Part shown: positions 48,331 to 59,274 of the stretch, in pieces
Layout: each line of letters begins with the position of its first letter
Position numbering within the stretch: the first letter of the stretch is position 1
DNA from: Echeneis naucrates
Lineage: Eukaryota; Chordata; Actinopteri; Carangiformes; Echeneidae
DNA: 64,000 nt
Direction: 5' to 3'
Assembly (NCBI RefSeq): GCF_900963305.1
Contig: NC_042519.1
Coordinates: 5,704,001 to 5,768,000, forward strand
Translations under genes and position numbers: made by a program
Notes under the pieces: generated by a model
Database searches by the model: none
Told to the model about the DNA's origin: nothing
Seen by the model: only the letters and a program-made list of their open reading frames with translations

Positions 48331-48573
48331 CGGAGAACTGCACATTTATACACCATGATAGACAGATAGATAGAGCTGAATATGTTCTTGAAACATATTT
48401 TATTCATCCAAAAAAATTGCAGCCCCTATGATTTTGAATAGGCCTTGTTGCATTTTTGGTAATATTTCGTACCTGTGCAGCCATATTACATAATAAAATA
48501 TTTTGTATAGACAGAGTTATGTAAAATACAGAAACATATGCAGGTATGAAATAAATCTGGACATTTGTAGGTC

Positions 48574-48885
48574 CAGCCATCCATCTTCTACCTCTTTTTC
48601 CAATCCCAGCTCACATTGGGCGAGGAGCGGGGCACACCCTGGATAGGTTACCAGTCCATCACAGGTCCAACACACAGAGACAAACAGACAAACAACCACT
48701 CATGCTCACATTCACACCTGCGTTTAATTTAGAGTCACCAGTTAACCTAGACATGAAGGTATTTGGATAGTGGGAGGAAACCCGCACAGGGAGAACATGC
48801 AATCTCCACCCAGAAAGGCCCCAGGCCGGGAACCGAATCCATGACCTTCTTATTGTGGGGCGCTGCCACCATGCTGCCCCATTTG
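48574..48885 (+). repeat. Dispersed teleost SINE/LINE-tail repeat, copy 2
   Basis: CCATCCATCTTCTACCTC, CAATCCCAGCTCACATTGGG, CACACCCTGGATAGG, CCAACACACAGAGACAAACA, AATTTAGAGTCACCAGTTAA, GGGAGAACATGCAATCTCC and GACCTTCTTATTGTGGGGCG. This is the most complete copy in the window. Confidence 0.8.
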
Positions 48886-48953
48886 TAGTTATAGTAAGCA
48901 AAACTTTAATGTTTATAATTTGAAAGTGAAAAAGGACATAATTGTTTCAACAT

Positions 48954-49205
48954 GTTTATTCATTCATTCATCTTCTGCTTATCCGTTTCCAGGTCACTGG
49001 GGGTGGTGGAGCAAATCCCAGCTCACATTGAGCGAGGTTGCCAGTTCATCCTCAGGCCCAACGTGTATGTCTTTGGACAGTGGAGTACCCAGAGGGAACC
49101 CACGCAAACTCCACACAGAAAGACTCCAGCCAAGGAACATCACCCAGTGAACCCACTCTGAAGCACCACTTACTGTGAGGCAACAGCACTATGCTGCCTT
49201 CAACA
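48954..49205 (+). repeat. Dispersed teleost SINE/LINE-tail repeat, copy 3
   Basis: ATTCATTCATTCATCTTCTG, TTATCCGTTTCCAGGTCAC, AATCCCAGCTCACATTGAGC and CACACAGAAAGACTCCAG follow the same order and orientation as copy 2, about 70 bases away. It has internal losses. Confidence 0.75.
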
Positions 49206-49914
49206 TGCTTACTGTCTGCTTAACTAAGACTTTAAACTCACTGACAACCAAGCATTGCTGCAACATTACGCCCATAGTTTGTTACCTTCTTAATAGTAGC
49301 ATGTAGCATTGTTAATAAAACCTCTAAGTTTTAGCTCCCACTTCTGCATCCTTATCAGAATCCATACAATAGAAACACTGACACCAGTGATATGGGACAA
49401 AACATTTATTATAAAAAAACTCCTTGAAATGCAACCATGAAAGTAATTTTATCCTCTAGAGAGCTGGGTAGAGTGCAATAAAAGAGGTAGCATGAAATAG
49501 AGTAATAAAAACAGCTGTCAGGGTAAGATTTCAGTAAAATATGACCATAACAACCACACTTAAAAAAGCCTTTGTCTCTGCATCTTACATACCAAATTGG
49601 CACACTATACTTAGTGTGTAAATAATTCATATTTGATATTTTAATTATGCTGAATCCTAAACTTAATACATTTAATAAAACAAAAAGACAGAGAGAAAAA
49701 ACTGAACTTCATGCCATATTAAAAACAAAAATTTTCCACTCTTTCAATCACCTGTGTGTTGTGCAGATTACCAATTTATACAAAAACCTGGATACGTGCA
49801 GCATTCAGCTATTATTGACTAATGCCATAAGGTCAACACAACTTTCTGTGTCATATCTCTATGTCATCAAGGTTAATCAACATTTTCTCAGGTTTACCAA
49901 AATTTAATGTTTCT

Positions 49915-49920
49915 TTATTC
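49915..49920 (-). terminator. ctu1: Candidate poly(A) signal of ctu1
   Basis: AATAAA on the minus strand 55 bases past the ctu1 stop. A second AATAAA at 49405-49410 would give a longer end. Confidence 0.45.
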
Positions 49921-49974
49921 TAAAGTTTCATGATATATCTTCAGTCCTATGAATAAAACAGGTGAAATTAACTG

Positions 49975-51133
49975 TCAAAAGTCTACTGATTTCAGCTTCC
50001 TCTCCTCTTTCTCAGTAAGGGGCTGCTGGGAGAGGATTTTGTCATGCAAACGGTGGTGTTTGCCTATACCCAGCTTTGGCAGGCCTCTGTTCAGCCCTTC
50101 CAGCAGCACACATGACTTGCACAGCGCCTGGCTAGAGATGTAGCCACAGCGGTTACATGTCCCCTGCACGGGCATCTTCACCCCCTCCCGTACAGACAGG
50201 TTCTCACCAGAGTGAATGACATCCATGATCGAGCTGGGCCTTATACTCTCCAGGTCCTTCAAAAAAGTCCTTGCATGGCCACGATAAGCATTGGGAGAGT
50301 AGATACATTCTGTCGAAAAGTAGTCCAACTTTTTGAAGTAAGCGTACAGAACAATCTCTTTCTCATACGCGTATTTGAGGGGCTTGCAGCGTGGTACGAC
50401 CCCTTCACCCTCACTGGTTGTGGAGATAGCTGTGCAGCGACGTAGACGAGCTATGTCCCCTCGCAAGACGTTCATCAAAACCGTCTCTGCCACATCGTCA
50501 GCATTGTGGCCTGTACAAATAAAAAAGGAAGCTATTGATGAAAAATTCTGAACAGAATATTTAATGTTTGCCATTCAAACTGATGCTGCAATCCAATTTC
50601 AATGATGAAAAATAATGCAATGTGAATTTTTACTTACCTGTACATATCTTGTCCACTTTCAGCATAATGGCTCCTCTGTCGAGTGCCTGCCTTCTGAACA
50701 CTCCACAGAAGGTACAGTTATTTTTTAGTCCCACCTGCTTCACTATAGCATCCATAGTCCAGCCATACAACTCCTCATAAGACACAATCTTTAGCGGCAG
50801 CTCATATTGCTGTTGATTCCTCTTTACAGTCTCCAATGAGTCATCTCGATAACCAGTGATTCCCTCATCCACAGAGAGAAGCATAAGTTCAAGGCCATAG
50901 TTGTATCTCTCATTGAGGAGTTTCATTACATGAGCAAGTACCGTGGAGTCCTTCCCTCCCGAGGCAGCAATTCCGACTGTTTCGCCTTGTTTGAAGAGCT
51001 TTGCTGCCACAATTGTCTGATGCACTTCCTCCTCAAAGGCCCAGAAGAAGCATTCTTTACACAGCGAGTGGCCCGTCTTTGGACGTTTCAGCACAGCCCG
51101 TTTCTCTGCACAGCTGCTGCATAGGACAGGCAT
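49975..51133 (-). CDS. ctu1: Cytoplasmic tRNA 2-thiolation protein 1
   Basis: ATP pyrophosphatase that, with CTU2 and sulfur from URM1, thiolates U34 (part of mcm5s2U) of Lys, Glu and Gln tRNAs in the cytosol. Two coding exons, 50638-51133 and 49975-50510, join in phase to 343 aa (human 348). Order: zinc CxxC pairs near the N-terminus (LCSSC, CKEC), PP-loop SGGKDST (about 58-64) for ATP, the [14 protein letters not shown] cysteine site, [20 protein letters not shown], and a C-terminal zinc module [16 protein letters not shown]. All expected catalytic and metal-binding cysteines seem present. The start is [18 protein letters not shown], as in the family. An acceptor (ccaacag) lies 5 bases before the ATG, so the message has at least one upstream non-coding exon, probably near the CCGGAAGT site at 52217. 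Confidence 0.96.
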
Positions 51134-52410
51134 TTTGTCTGTTGGAGGAAATTGTTTTAAGTTAGCTATGATTGCCGTGAATAGATGAACTTGACCAAAA
51201 CATAAATCTCCTGATTTGTTGCAAGTGTATTAGTAAACTTCTTGATGGTGAGATTAAACTGGTCTTTCATTAATCAGCTTTCAAGTCGTTTTAGTGTACT
51301 TCCAGTTATTATGAGTGATTTAAAGTGTCTGTCAGTTAGCACATCCTGGATATATCTACATCAGGGAAAATCTCCCATCAGCCAGATGGGAGATTTCTCT
51401 GTGCAACATTTAAACTCCGTGACTCAATACAGGTGAAAACAATCCCGAGTCTCAATTCAACATTGCATAGGGATTCAATCCCTTCCTGATTATGTAGTAT
51501 GTACGTGTCGGCATATTCCATGTTTGTTTATTTACTGAATTGATTGAATGGACTTGTGTTGTACGTCTATGCCACTGTCTCACGATGCGCTGCACAAAAA
51601 ACATGACAGCTCACAGCTGCGCACTTTGCCTGAATCAGTTTGTTATAAAATACAGATGAATAAAATGTAAAATTGGGCGTTTAAGGTATAACGATTTCAA
51701 GAGTTGAATATCAGTCACAAAACGTCTTTGATCGTTGTCCAGCAGGAAATGTAATTTGACTAAACAACCAAACTCGTTTAACGGCTAGTACTGACAGTGA
51801 ATCCTTGCTAGCTCGGCTAGCCCTGAGCTTGTTTCTGTTGTTCCCGGTGATATAGACTCACTGAAATCTAAGTCATTTCATATAACAGTCTGGCTTGTCT
51901 TGATAAACTGGAGAAAGGTAAAAATTTGACTTAATATTCACCCTCAGAAACAGGACTGCAGTCTAATGATACGGAAAATGCACTCGTTAGCAGGTGTTGC
52001 TAGCCAAGTGAAGCTAACGGCCAAAATTATGTTGAATAAACGTTCGAACCAAAGTTTCCGATGAACCGATGTCTGAATTGAGAATGCGGAGATGAAAAAA
52101 AAATCTGAAAAGTGTTAGTAAAGTTAAACCTTTCTCACTTAAATAGCCTAAGTTTCACGGTACTGAGTAAAGTAGCATGTTGCTTCATCGTGTGTCTTCG
52201 GCTCTTCCTCACCGGACCGGAAGTGCCGGTAGTTCAGCCTCTGCAGCGCATCCTGCCGGTCGGAGGTGACCACTGCACATGTTACCGCCCTGGGATGGCT
52301 GTCAGTCATCTCTCGGACAGCTTGACACTAACACAGCTTTAAACCCATGCGGGCTTTCCTGGTAACAGCGATGGGAAGGGTCCAGGATATAAACAGACAA
52401 ATCAGAGCTA
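51134..52410. other. Upstream region of ctu1, no other gene seen
   Basis: AT-rich intron-like DNA, becoming CpG-richer at 52200-52290, where the ctu1 promoter is likely. GCTAGC-type words occur near 51800 and 52000. Confidence 0.5.
52217..52224 (+). promoter_or_regulatory. ETS-type site CCGGAAGT in the likely ctu1 promoter
   Basis: CCGGAAGT inside a CpG-rich patch, the usual core of TATA-less housekeeping promoters. It is linked to ctu1 by position only. Confidence 0.4.
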
Positions 52411-52432
52411 AATGGATTTTAAGCAACAAGGG

Positions 52433-52438
52433 TTTATT
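52433..52438 (-). terminator. crybb2: Poly(A) signal AATAAA of crybb2
   Basis: AATAAA on the minus strand about 145 bases past the crybb2 stop codon. Confidence 0.65.
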
Positions 52439-52581
52439 CATTTGTTTCAAAGAATGTCTCTATTGCAGCAGCTTCAATAGATATCTAATGCAGTGTGGTG
52501 TAAATGAAGGGCAAAGGGATTTGGTGCTGGTAGGGATTCAGGCGGCTGAGGTCAGGGATCATGCTGGAAAGAGTCACAAGC

Positions 52582-53754
52582 TTAGTTGACGGGGTGAAAG
52601 GCCCCTCTCTGATGCCACTGCATGTCTCTGATGCGACGGACTGACTGGATCTGAGGAATCTGGGCCCCAAACTCAGCGCTGTCCTTATACTCCCCCTTTT
52701 CAAACAGGTATTGGAAGCCTCTATAGCCGGGATACTGGTAGCCCACCCAACTAGTGCACCAAGAGCGCAGAGAGGGAAAAGATTAAAGGCACACATAGAG
52801 GTCAAGGGACAGTGGAAAGACTATTGGACAACATTTGCTTGCAGAGTCTACTCACGTGCCACTCTGAACCCGGACAGAGGAGACCTTCTCCTGGTAGCCG
52901 TGAGCATGGAAGCTGGGGACATCATCATCGATGATTTCTATCTTCTTCCCTGCAAAGCTGGGGTTTTCATAAAGGACAATCTTGTGCTCCTGGCTGTCCT
53001 GAGAAACAAAACACAAAAACAATCCAATGGGTGATATGTTAAGCCACTGATGGGATGCATGGGATGTGAATGGGATGTAAAAATAGAGAACAGTGTACTT
53101 TCTTACCACTTTAATCGGGCGGAATGCAACAATGGTGTCACTACGCCTGCTGTTGGTCCAGGAATCCCAGCGAGGATACTCCCCCTTCTCAAACACATAC
53201 TGCTCCCCCTTACAGTTGGCCTGCTCGTATCCCACCCATCTGAGAGGGCACAGGAGGGGACACAGATGGAAGGTTGTGGTTGGTGCAGGGGGTGAAGGAA
53301 GCTAGTTTAATACATATGGAGCATACATTCATTTGTTTTTCTGTCCTATTTCATCCCTCTGCTCATCGAAGAGTCAGCCCCTCTTCCTCTGTCTATTGGC
53401 TCATAAAATAACTTGTTTTCTGATTGTTTCTGTCCCACACTCACGGTCCACACAGCACCAGTATGGAGCCCACTTTCTCCACGCCTGCTTCCTGGAGGTT
53501 GTTACAGGGGCCAGTCAGCTCATGGCAGTGTCCTTGGAAGTTTTCCTGCTCATAGATGACCAGCTGGAGAAAGGATAGAATATGTTTGTCAATCTCACTT
53601 GTGGGAGACACATGAATCTAAATAGGATGTGCTTACACCATTGAGGAAGTTGGAAAGTGAATTGTGAGTGAACCTCTGCATTTCTTCTCACCTTAAATGC
53701 ACTGGTGCCTGGCTGCTGCTGCTTGGATGCAGGGTTCTGGTGATCTGTGGCCAT
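52582..53754 (-). CDS. crybb2: Beta-crystallin B2
   Basis: Structural lens protein of the beta/gamma-crystallin superfamily: two domains of two Greek-key motifs each. Five coding exons: 53692-53754, 53445-53563, 53107-53239, 52856-52998 and 52582-52750, lengths 63, 119, 133, 143 and 169 nt, giving 208 aa (human 205). Each of the last four exons encodes one Greek key, the classic beta-crystallin plan. Marks: [16 protein letters not shown] extension, [59 protein letters not shown] and [17 protein letters not shown] at the end, almost the human CRYBB2 ending. Upstream lie a short non-coding exon (about 54080-54100) and a TATA box at 54125-54132. Tandem with crybb3, same strand. Confidence 0.96.
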
Positions 53755-54079
53755 AGTGAAGGGATCGGAAAGGATGAAACTGGAAATGTACACAGAGATT
53801 TATAATGTCATTGTTTCGGACAGTAATCTATGGATGTCCACATGATTTCGAGAATAAAAACTCTATATTTAAATCTAAAATTGATCAGTTAAAATTGCTC
53901 TTAATCTGTTGTGCCCATTGCTTCCCGTCAAAAACACATTCTCGGGCTTCTGGACATAGGATTACCACAATGCAGGATGGCAGACAGTTTCTAGAGATGA
54001 ACATAATCAGAATAAAAAAAGTGATTAAAGATACTAGTTGTAAACATAAAATACAACACAGCGTACATGAACCTCTTAC

Positions 54080-54100
54080 CAGTACCTGTCTGTGCCAGTG
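54080..54100 (-). other. crybb2: crybb2 non-coding first exon (predicted)
   Basis: On the minus strand a strong donor (GTACTG then gtaagag) lies at 54078-54079, 25-50 bases downstream of the TATA box. The next acceptor (tttccag) is about 25 bases before the ATG. A weaker donor at 54084-54085 is possible. Confidence 0.5.
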
Positions 54101-54124
54101 TGTTTGTGATGGCATGATCAGCTC

Positions 54125-54132
54125 AATATATA
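54125..54132 (-). promoter_or_regulatory. crybb2: TATA box of crybb2
   Basis: Minus strand reads CTGTATATATTGAGC. It lies about 30 bases upstream of the predicted non-coding exon. Confidence 0.6.
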
Positions 54133-55411
54133 CAGGACGACCAGGGGTGGAAACTCTGCCAACAGTACCCACAGTGTCCAAACTGGCCTGCAGATCGGCT
54201 TGCCATAGGCCCAACAGGCTGAAATGAGGGGTCACCGTGTAGCCCCCCCCCACCCAGGGTGTGGGGGCCACAAAGTTATTTCATTAGTTGTCAGTTTTGT
54301 CCAGCCAGTCATTGTGCGATATCCACATGATTCAGCACAAACAGTGCCAAGAGTCCCACACCTACAATGAGAGGGAGAGAGAAAGAGAAGGATTGCAAAA
54401 GATGGGGTTTACTGTGCTGGAGAGATTGGAACTGAACTGAACAACAGTCCAAATGCTGCTGAATATTTACACAAGTGTGCATTTATTTAGTTTTTCCTTT
54501 CTAGAAAACCGTAGAATCGTTCAGTGTGACAAGCAGTTGCTGCTGCTGTTTGCAAAGATGACAGAAAGCATCTCCTAATGTTGGATTCGCATTAAATCAA
54601 TGGACCACATTTCATTTAGTATTCCAGTAAAAAAGATCTTTTTATTTAATATGAGCATTTTGGCAGAATTCAATTCTTGTACTGCAGGATTGTGCCAAAG
54701 TACAATTTTGAGTTTGCTTTCTTGGGTATTTCAATAGCATCATACTTAATCTTCACATCAGCTCAGAAGGAATCAGTTCAAGTGGTTTGTGTTTCCCTCT
54801 AAAAGTCTCAAATGTGTCAACTTACTAACTGCTTAGGAGCCAACAAGGTCAAATGTGCTAATATTTGATGCAAAGGCACAAGCCCCAAAATTACTATGAT
54901 GCTAAGAAGTTATCGTCTCTACCACTATATTAATCTTACAACCATCAGGTGCTTTTTTAGAGGAAGCTGATTCAGCTTCTTCGCCGATACGCCACGTTAA
55001 ATTGTAACATTTTACCAGTTAGACTTTAGACTTTGCTCATATGGAACTATGGATTCTCGTGGTGAAGTGTATTTATTTTTCTGTATTACTAAACTTCAAC
55101 AGGTAAAAAATTTGAATATTTCTACACTGGCGAAATAGATTTTTTCTTTTATTTGGTTACAATGGTCTGGCATCTCTATGCAACAGTCATATTCTGAAGG
55201 GAAATTTAGATATTTAAGTGTGACTCATGAGAACAGATGAATGAGAAAGTTGAGATTGTGAGTCAGAGGTTTTATGGAGCAACATGATGATTGATTTCAA
55301 TGGAAAGACTCATGTGAGAGATAAGAAATGTGTCTACTGAAGTACTGCACTCCAGTACTGCACTTTTCTGTTATTTTTGTGATGTTTTATCACTTTACTC
55401 CACTACCATTA

Positions 55412-55414
55412 ATA

Positions 55415-55437
<23 letters not shown>
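55412..55437. repeat. (TA)n microsatellite followed by a T-run
   Basis: About 13 uninterrupted AT units, then a poly-T tract to 55452. Confidence 0.9.
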
Positions 55438-55451
<14 letters not shown>

Positions 55452-56649
55452 AATTTTCTACATACATATGGTAGACTACAGTAACTTGGTTGTATGCTTT
55501 GGGTGTACAGTAAATTGTGATGCAATTACAACAGTAACAACACTGACGCTCAGATTAAAATACACTTTTCTCCTGCTCAAGTAACAGTCAAATGCTGTCT
55601 GCATTGGCCTAAAGGCACAGCTCAGTGGGCATGAGAGGCATGTGATGCCATGAAAATGCCTTTTTCAAAGTATAATTCAATAGCACTTATATTAATTTTC
55701 TGATTCTATGCTTTGTCTATCAAACTCAGTTGTGATCGGCCTTGTATAGCAATATCAGAAATTCTTGTCGCACCACTCCCACCGTTTGTGTATCTCCAGC
55801 AATGCTGACCTGATCTGTGTCCAGAGGACGTCCATAAATATTTTGTGGTAGTTATCTTTGCAATTTCAAGACACCCAGATAGCTAAAGGAAGGTAAATAA
55901 CACAGCTATGTTTGATACCGGACTGATACATACGACAGTATGTATATTGTAAATAGAGTGTATTGTGCCTCAGTGAACTGAATGAAAAATACACTGAAAA
56001 TTAGAGTTAGGAATCCAAATAACCTTTACCTTGTAAAATAAATTAAACTAAACTTGGAAACAACTTGATCCCAAACAGAGCTTCTTTAAGAGTTTTCTCT
56101 TCTGGACTTAGCACACTAACAGGTTAGGATGCTACAGATGCGCTGCTGGTTTTTTTTTTTTTTTTAAATTTAGTATTTGCATGGTAAAAAAAAAAAAAAA
56201 AAAATTTAGAAGGAAAACTGTGCCACAGAGAGAGAAAGTCTTGTGTATATCTGCGTCACATGCATTCTCTGTATTTAAGATCACTGCAGACAAGTACTGA
56301 GCAAGTATAAACCTTTATATCTTTCTATTGTCATGCTATGAAATGAATAATTTATAGTTTTGAATATTACATCAACATGTTATCAGAGGGCCGTTATTCA
56401 ACTGATAATCACTCATATAACTGTGATTTTGATATAGTTCATGTTTGCTCCTAATAGTGATCAGTGCACAATGATGACTATTAGAGGGAATGCTACACGC
56501 TGCTTTAATAGTGAGCATACACAGAGTATGACATAATTTCCTTTGCTGCTGAGCAGATGTATGACAGCATATTATCTAAATAAGTCGTGTGCTCCTGCTG
56601 CTTGGATGAGCTGTCTGACCAAAGTGGGGTAACACAAGCAGTAAAAGGG

Positions 56650-56650
<1 letters not shown>

Positions 56651-56693
<43 letters not shown>
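56651..56693. repeat. (CA)n microsatellite, 21 units
   Basis: Perfect dinucleotide run 3' of crybb3. Confidence 0.95.
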
Positions 56694-56695
<2 letters not shown>

Positions 56696-56892
56696 GGGAA
56701 ATGAATTCAGCTCGAACCACCTCTGCAGTTTATCTGAAGGAAAAATGTCTGCCAAATGTTCGCTCACTATTTCCACATCCATGTCATCTCTCACAGTGGT
56801 GTTTCCAAATCTCCTATCTCAGTCAAAGACATTATTTCCATTTTGACATGCAAGCATGACATCATCGACAAATGATTCCAGGTCAAACAACT

Positions 56893-56898
56893 TTTATT
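56893..56898 (-). terminator. crybb3: Poly(A) signal AATAAA of crybb3
   Basis: AATAAA on the minus strand about 105 bases past the crybb3 stop codon. Confidence 0.65.
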
Positions 56899-57003
56899 CG
56901 CCACTGAAACATTCACTCCTCGCAGGGCACAAGCGGCGTTTGGCGTGGTTAGGTTAAGGCAGAGGTCAGGCATTGTTGGCAGTGAGGGAGGTGACGATCC
57001 TGC

Positions 57004-58307
57004 TCAGCTGGCTCCAGCTGTTGCAGGGGGAGCAGGAGGAGCTGGGGCAGGGTCAGGCTCAGGCCCGGGAGCAGGATCGGGGTCAGAAATGGTGAAACAG
57101 CCCCTCTTGTGCCACTGCATGTCCCGCACACGGCGGACTGACTGAATCTGGGGCGCAGGGGCCTCCCAGTCATTCCAATGCTTGAACTCTCCTTGCTCAA
57201 AGATGAACTGGCGGCCTCTGTAGCCTGGGTACATATAGCCAACCCATCTGGGGGGAGGGAGAATTATAATTATTTGCTAGTTTAAAGTTTGGCAGTTAAG
57301 CAGTGAAAAAACAGATGAAATGAAGGATTTAGGGAGGCTCTTACGTTCCATTAAGTGCCTTGACACTCGCTACACGATCCTGAAAACCGTGGCCCCACAA
57401 ACTAGGAACATCATCATCAACAATCTCCATCTTTCTACCAGTATATCCAGGGTTCTCGAACAGATATAGCTTGTGTTCTGCACTGTCCTGTTGAAGGGAA
57501 ATACAGATCAATACTTCCAAGTAAACACTTAGCACATAAAATAATAATGTACACTACCAATTAAGGTTTGGACACACTTTCCCATTCAAATGAATAGTGT
57601 AGGAGAATCTACAAAAAACTGTGAGGTAATGTGTAGGCATCTTATATTTAAAACACTGCACATGGTGTCTGGATAAGTTTGTGAAATCTGTTCTCTATGG
57701 GGAGAAGTCACTCACCACTTTAAGTGGCCTTAAAGACAAGAGAGAGTAGCTGCTCTGACTGTTGGTCCAGGTGTCCCAGCGTGGATATTCCCCCTTCTCA
57801 AGAATGAACTGCTCCCCTGTGAACCCATGTCGATCATAACCCACCCAGCTGTGAGGAAAAAAGGAGAGCACAGATGGTAAGGCTTAACCGACACCATGAA
57901 GCGGTTAATAACACATTCCTCTGTGTATAAATGAGGGGCAGGCGGGGGGTATGTCTTCTCCGGGCCAAATGAACTGGAAGATGCACTTACGGCCCTGACT
58001 CAACTATCACAGATCCAACCTTCTCCAGTCCCTTCTCTGACACATCTTTACACTCCGCAGAAAACTCCGTCTTGCAACCCTGGAAGTTCTCAAACTCAAA
58101 CAGCACCACCTGGATCAGAGAGAAATAGAATGAGTGTTACCAGGAGAAAGACGACTTGACGTCTATGAAGAATGAATGTGGTGATGATATGATGCAGTGG
58201 GGGAGAGACCCCGCACCCCCCGTGCACAGCACCTTATATGTGGCTCCTGCTCCACCCTGGCTCTTCCCAGCAGCCAGCTGCTCCGGGGCACTCTGCTGCT
58301 CCGACAT
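57004..58307 (-). CDS. crybb3: Beta-crystallin B3 with a C-terminal Pro/Ala-rich tail
   Basis: Lens structural protein, four Greek keys. Five coding exons: 58233-58307, 57991-58109, 57716-57848, 57345-57487 and 57004-57247, lengths 75, 119, 133, 143 and 244 nt, giving 237 aa (human CRYBB3 211). The N-terminus [18 protein letters not shown] matches the human MAEQHGAPEQAAAGKSHG and sets it apart from CRYBB1 and CRYBB2. Also [38 protein letters not shown] and [13 protein letters not shown]. The human protein ends a few residues after that point. Here the frame continues about 26 residues further as a Pro/Ala tail with Asp and Glu. A TATA box (58799-58806) and a non-coding first exon (58704 to about 58772) lie upstream. 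Intron 3 holds a fragment of a Tc1-type end. Confidence 0.95.
57550..57597. mobile_element. Fragment of a Tc1-type transposon end in crybb3 intron 3
   Basis: TACACTACCAATTAAGGTTT then GGACACAC resembles the TACACTACCGGTCAAAAGTT ends of a very common fish Tc1-like family. Only one end is visible. Confidence 0.45.
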
Positions 58308-58703
58308 CGTCCTGATCCACTGCTCCTCCACTTTTTGGCAGCAGCACACACAGAGACAAAGCACCATCCATCGTGTATGTACACATGGGAACAGACACAA
58401 GAGAAAAGCTCAATGTCACCGTTGCAATTTTTAACTCACCCTTGAACAGAAATATTGCACTCATTTTGGTCTAGATGAAGTAAACGTGTGCATACCATTG
58501 CTGGTAACATGATATCAAGAGACTGATATAAAGAATTACAGCCTAATTCCTTAAAGTACACATTCATCAGTCCTTTATCAGGTTTAGTTAAAATCCATAA
58601 GTCCTCCAAACTGGGTCTTCACTGATGCAGCACCATCTAACGCCATTGCATTGGAAATAATACAACACTGCTATTGACTCCCATGTCCAGAATGAGCCAT
58701 TAC

Positions 58704-58772
58704 CTGGATATGCCTGCTAGGAAGTGGTAGCGTCCGTCTTTCTTTGTACCACTTGGTGTTTGGTGGGGTTGA
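58704..58772 (-). other. crybb3: crybb3 non-coding first exon (predicted)
   Basis: On the minus strand the donor (ATATCCAG then gtaatgg) is at 58702-58703. The 5' limit is set about 27 bases downstream of the TATA box. Confidence 0.55.
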
Positions 58773-58798
58773 GCCATTAGAGGGCAGGGACGGGGGGG

Positions 58799-58806
58799 TA
58801 TTTATA
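58799..58806 (-). promoter_or_regulatory. crybb3: TATA box of crybb3
   Basis: Minus strand reads AACTATAAATACCC. Its spacing suits the non-coding exon ending at 58704. Confidence 0.65.
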
Positions 58807-58809
58807 GTT

Positions 58810-59014
58810 TATTTCTGGCCACAACAGCAGAAAAGGGGGAGCTGTTGATACAGCAAGTCTGTCGCTTACATTGTGTCCATAACACTGCCTCTCAATAGGC
58901 AGCTGTGTTGGCACACACTGCCCTGCCCGTCCGCCTGGCTGCCAGCGAGCACTGTGTGCGGGCACAGGGAGAGAGAGCCAAGAGGATTCAGCAAACAGCC
59001 CCACTCAGCACAAA

Positions 59015-59049
<35 letters not shown>

Positions 59050-59270
59050 CTACACCCCATCTCTAAACCAAGCTTCCTCACCCACCCCACACCCCCCTCG
59101 TTGATATGGTCGAGTCACATGTTTGACAAATAAACCTGGGCAACATTTATTACTTTCAGACTTTAATTTGATTTAATTAACTTGCATTTAAGCTCACATA
59201 AAAAAGGCACTCATCCACCACAGAAAAGACATCATGGAGACTGTAGCTCAAGTCAAGTACATTTTTAATA
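58810..59270. other. Gap between crybb3 promoter and the KIAA1671-like 3' end
   Basis: The crybb3 upstream region. It contains a CA run at 59019-59047. No gene seen. Confidence 0.55.
59019..59047. repeat. (CA)n microsatellite, about 14 units
   Basis: Uninterrupted CA units upstream of crybb3. Confidence 0.9.
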
Positions 59271-59274
59271 AGAA

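Larger units (their letters stand above)
54133..56890. other. Intergenic between crybb2 and crybb3
   Basis: AT-rich, with no gene seen. It contains the TA run (55412-55437), T/A runs at 56152-56165 and 56187-56203 and the CA run (56651-56693). Lens enhancers of crybb2 could lie in the first few hundred bases but cannot be read by eye. Confidence 0.55.

Noticed and set aside
53805-54271. Frames of 140 and 128 codons on both strands near the crybb2 promoter
   Set aside because: They overlap the TATA box and non-coding exon of crybb2 and look random.
57004-58307. Calling this gene crybb1 because of its Pro/Ala arm
   Set aside because: The N-terminus and all four Greek keys fit CRYBB3; the arm is at the other end of the protein.
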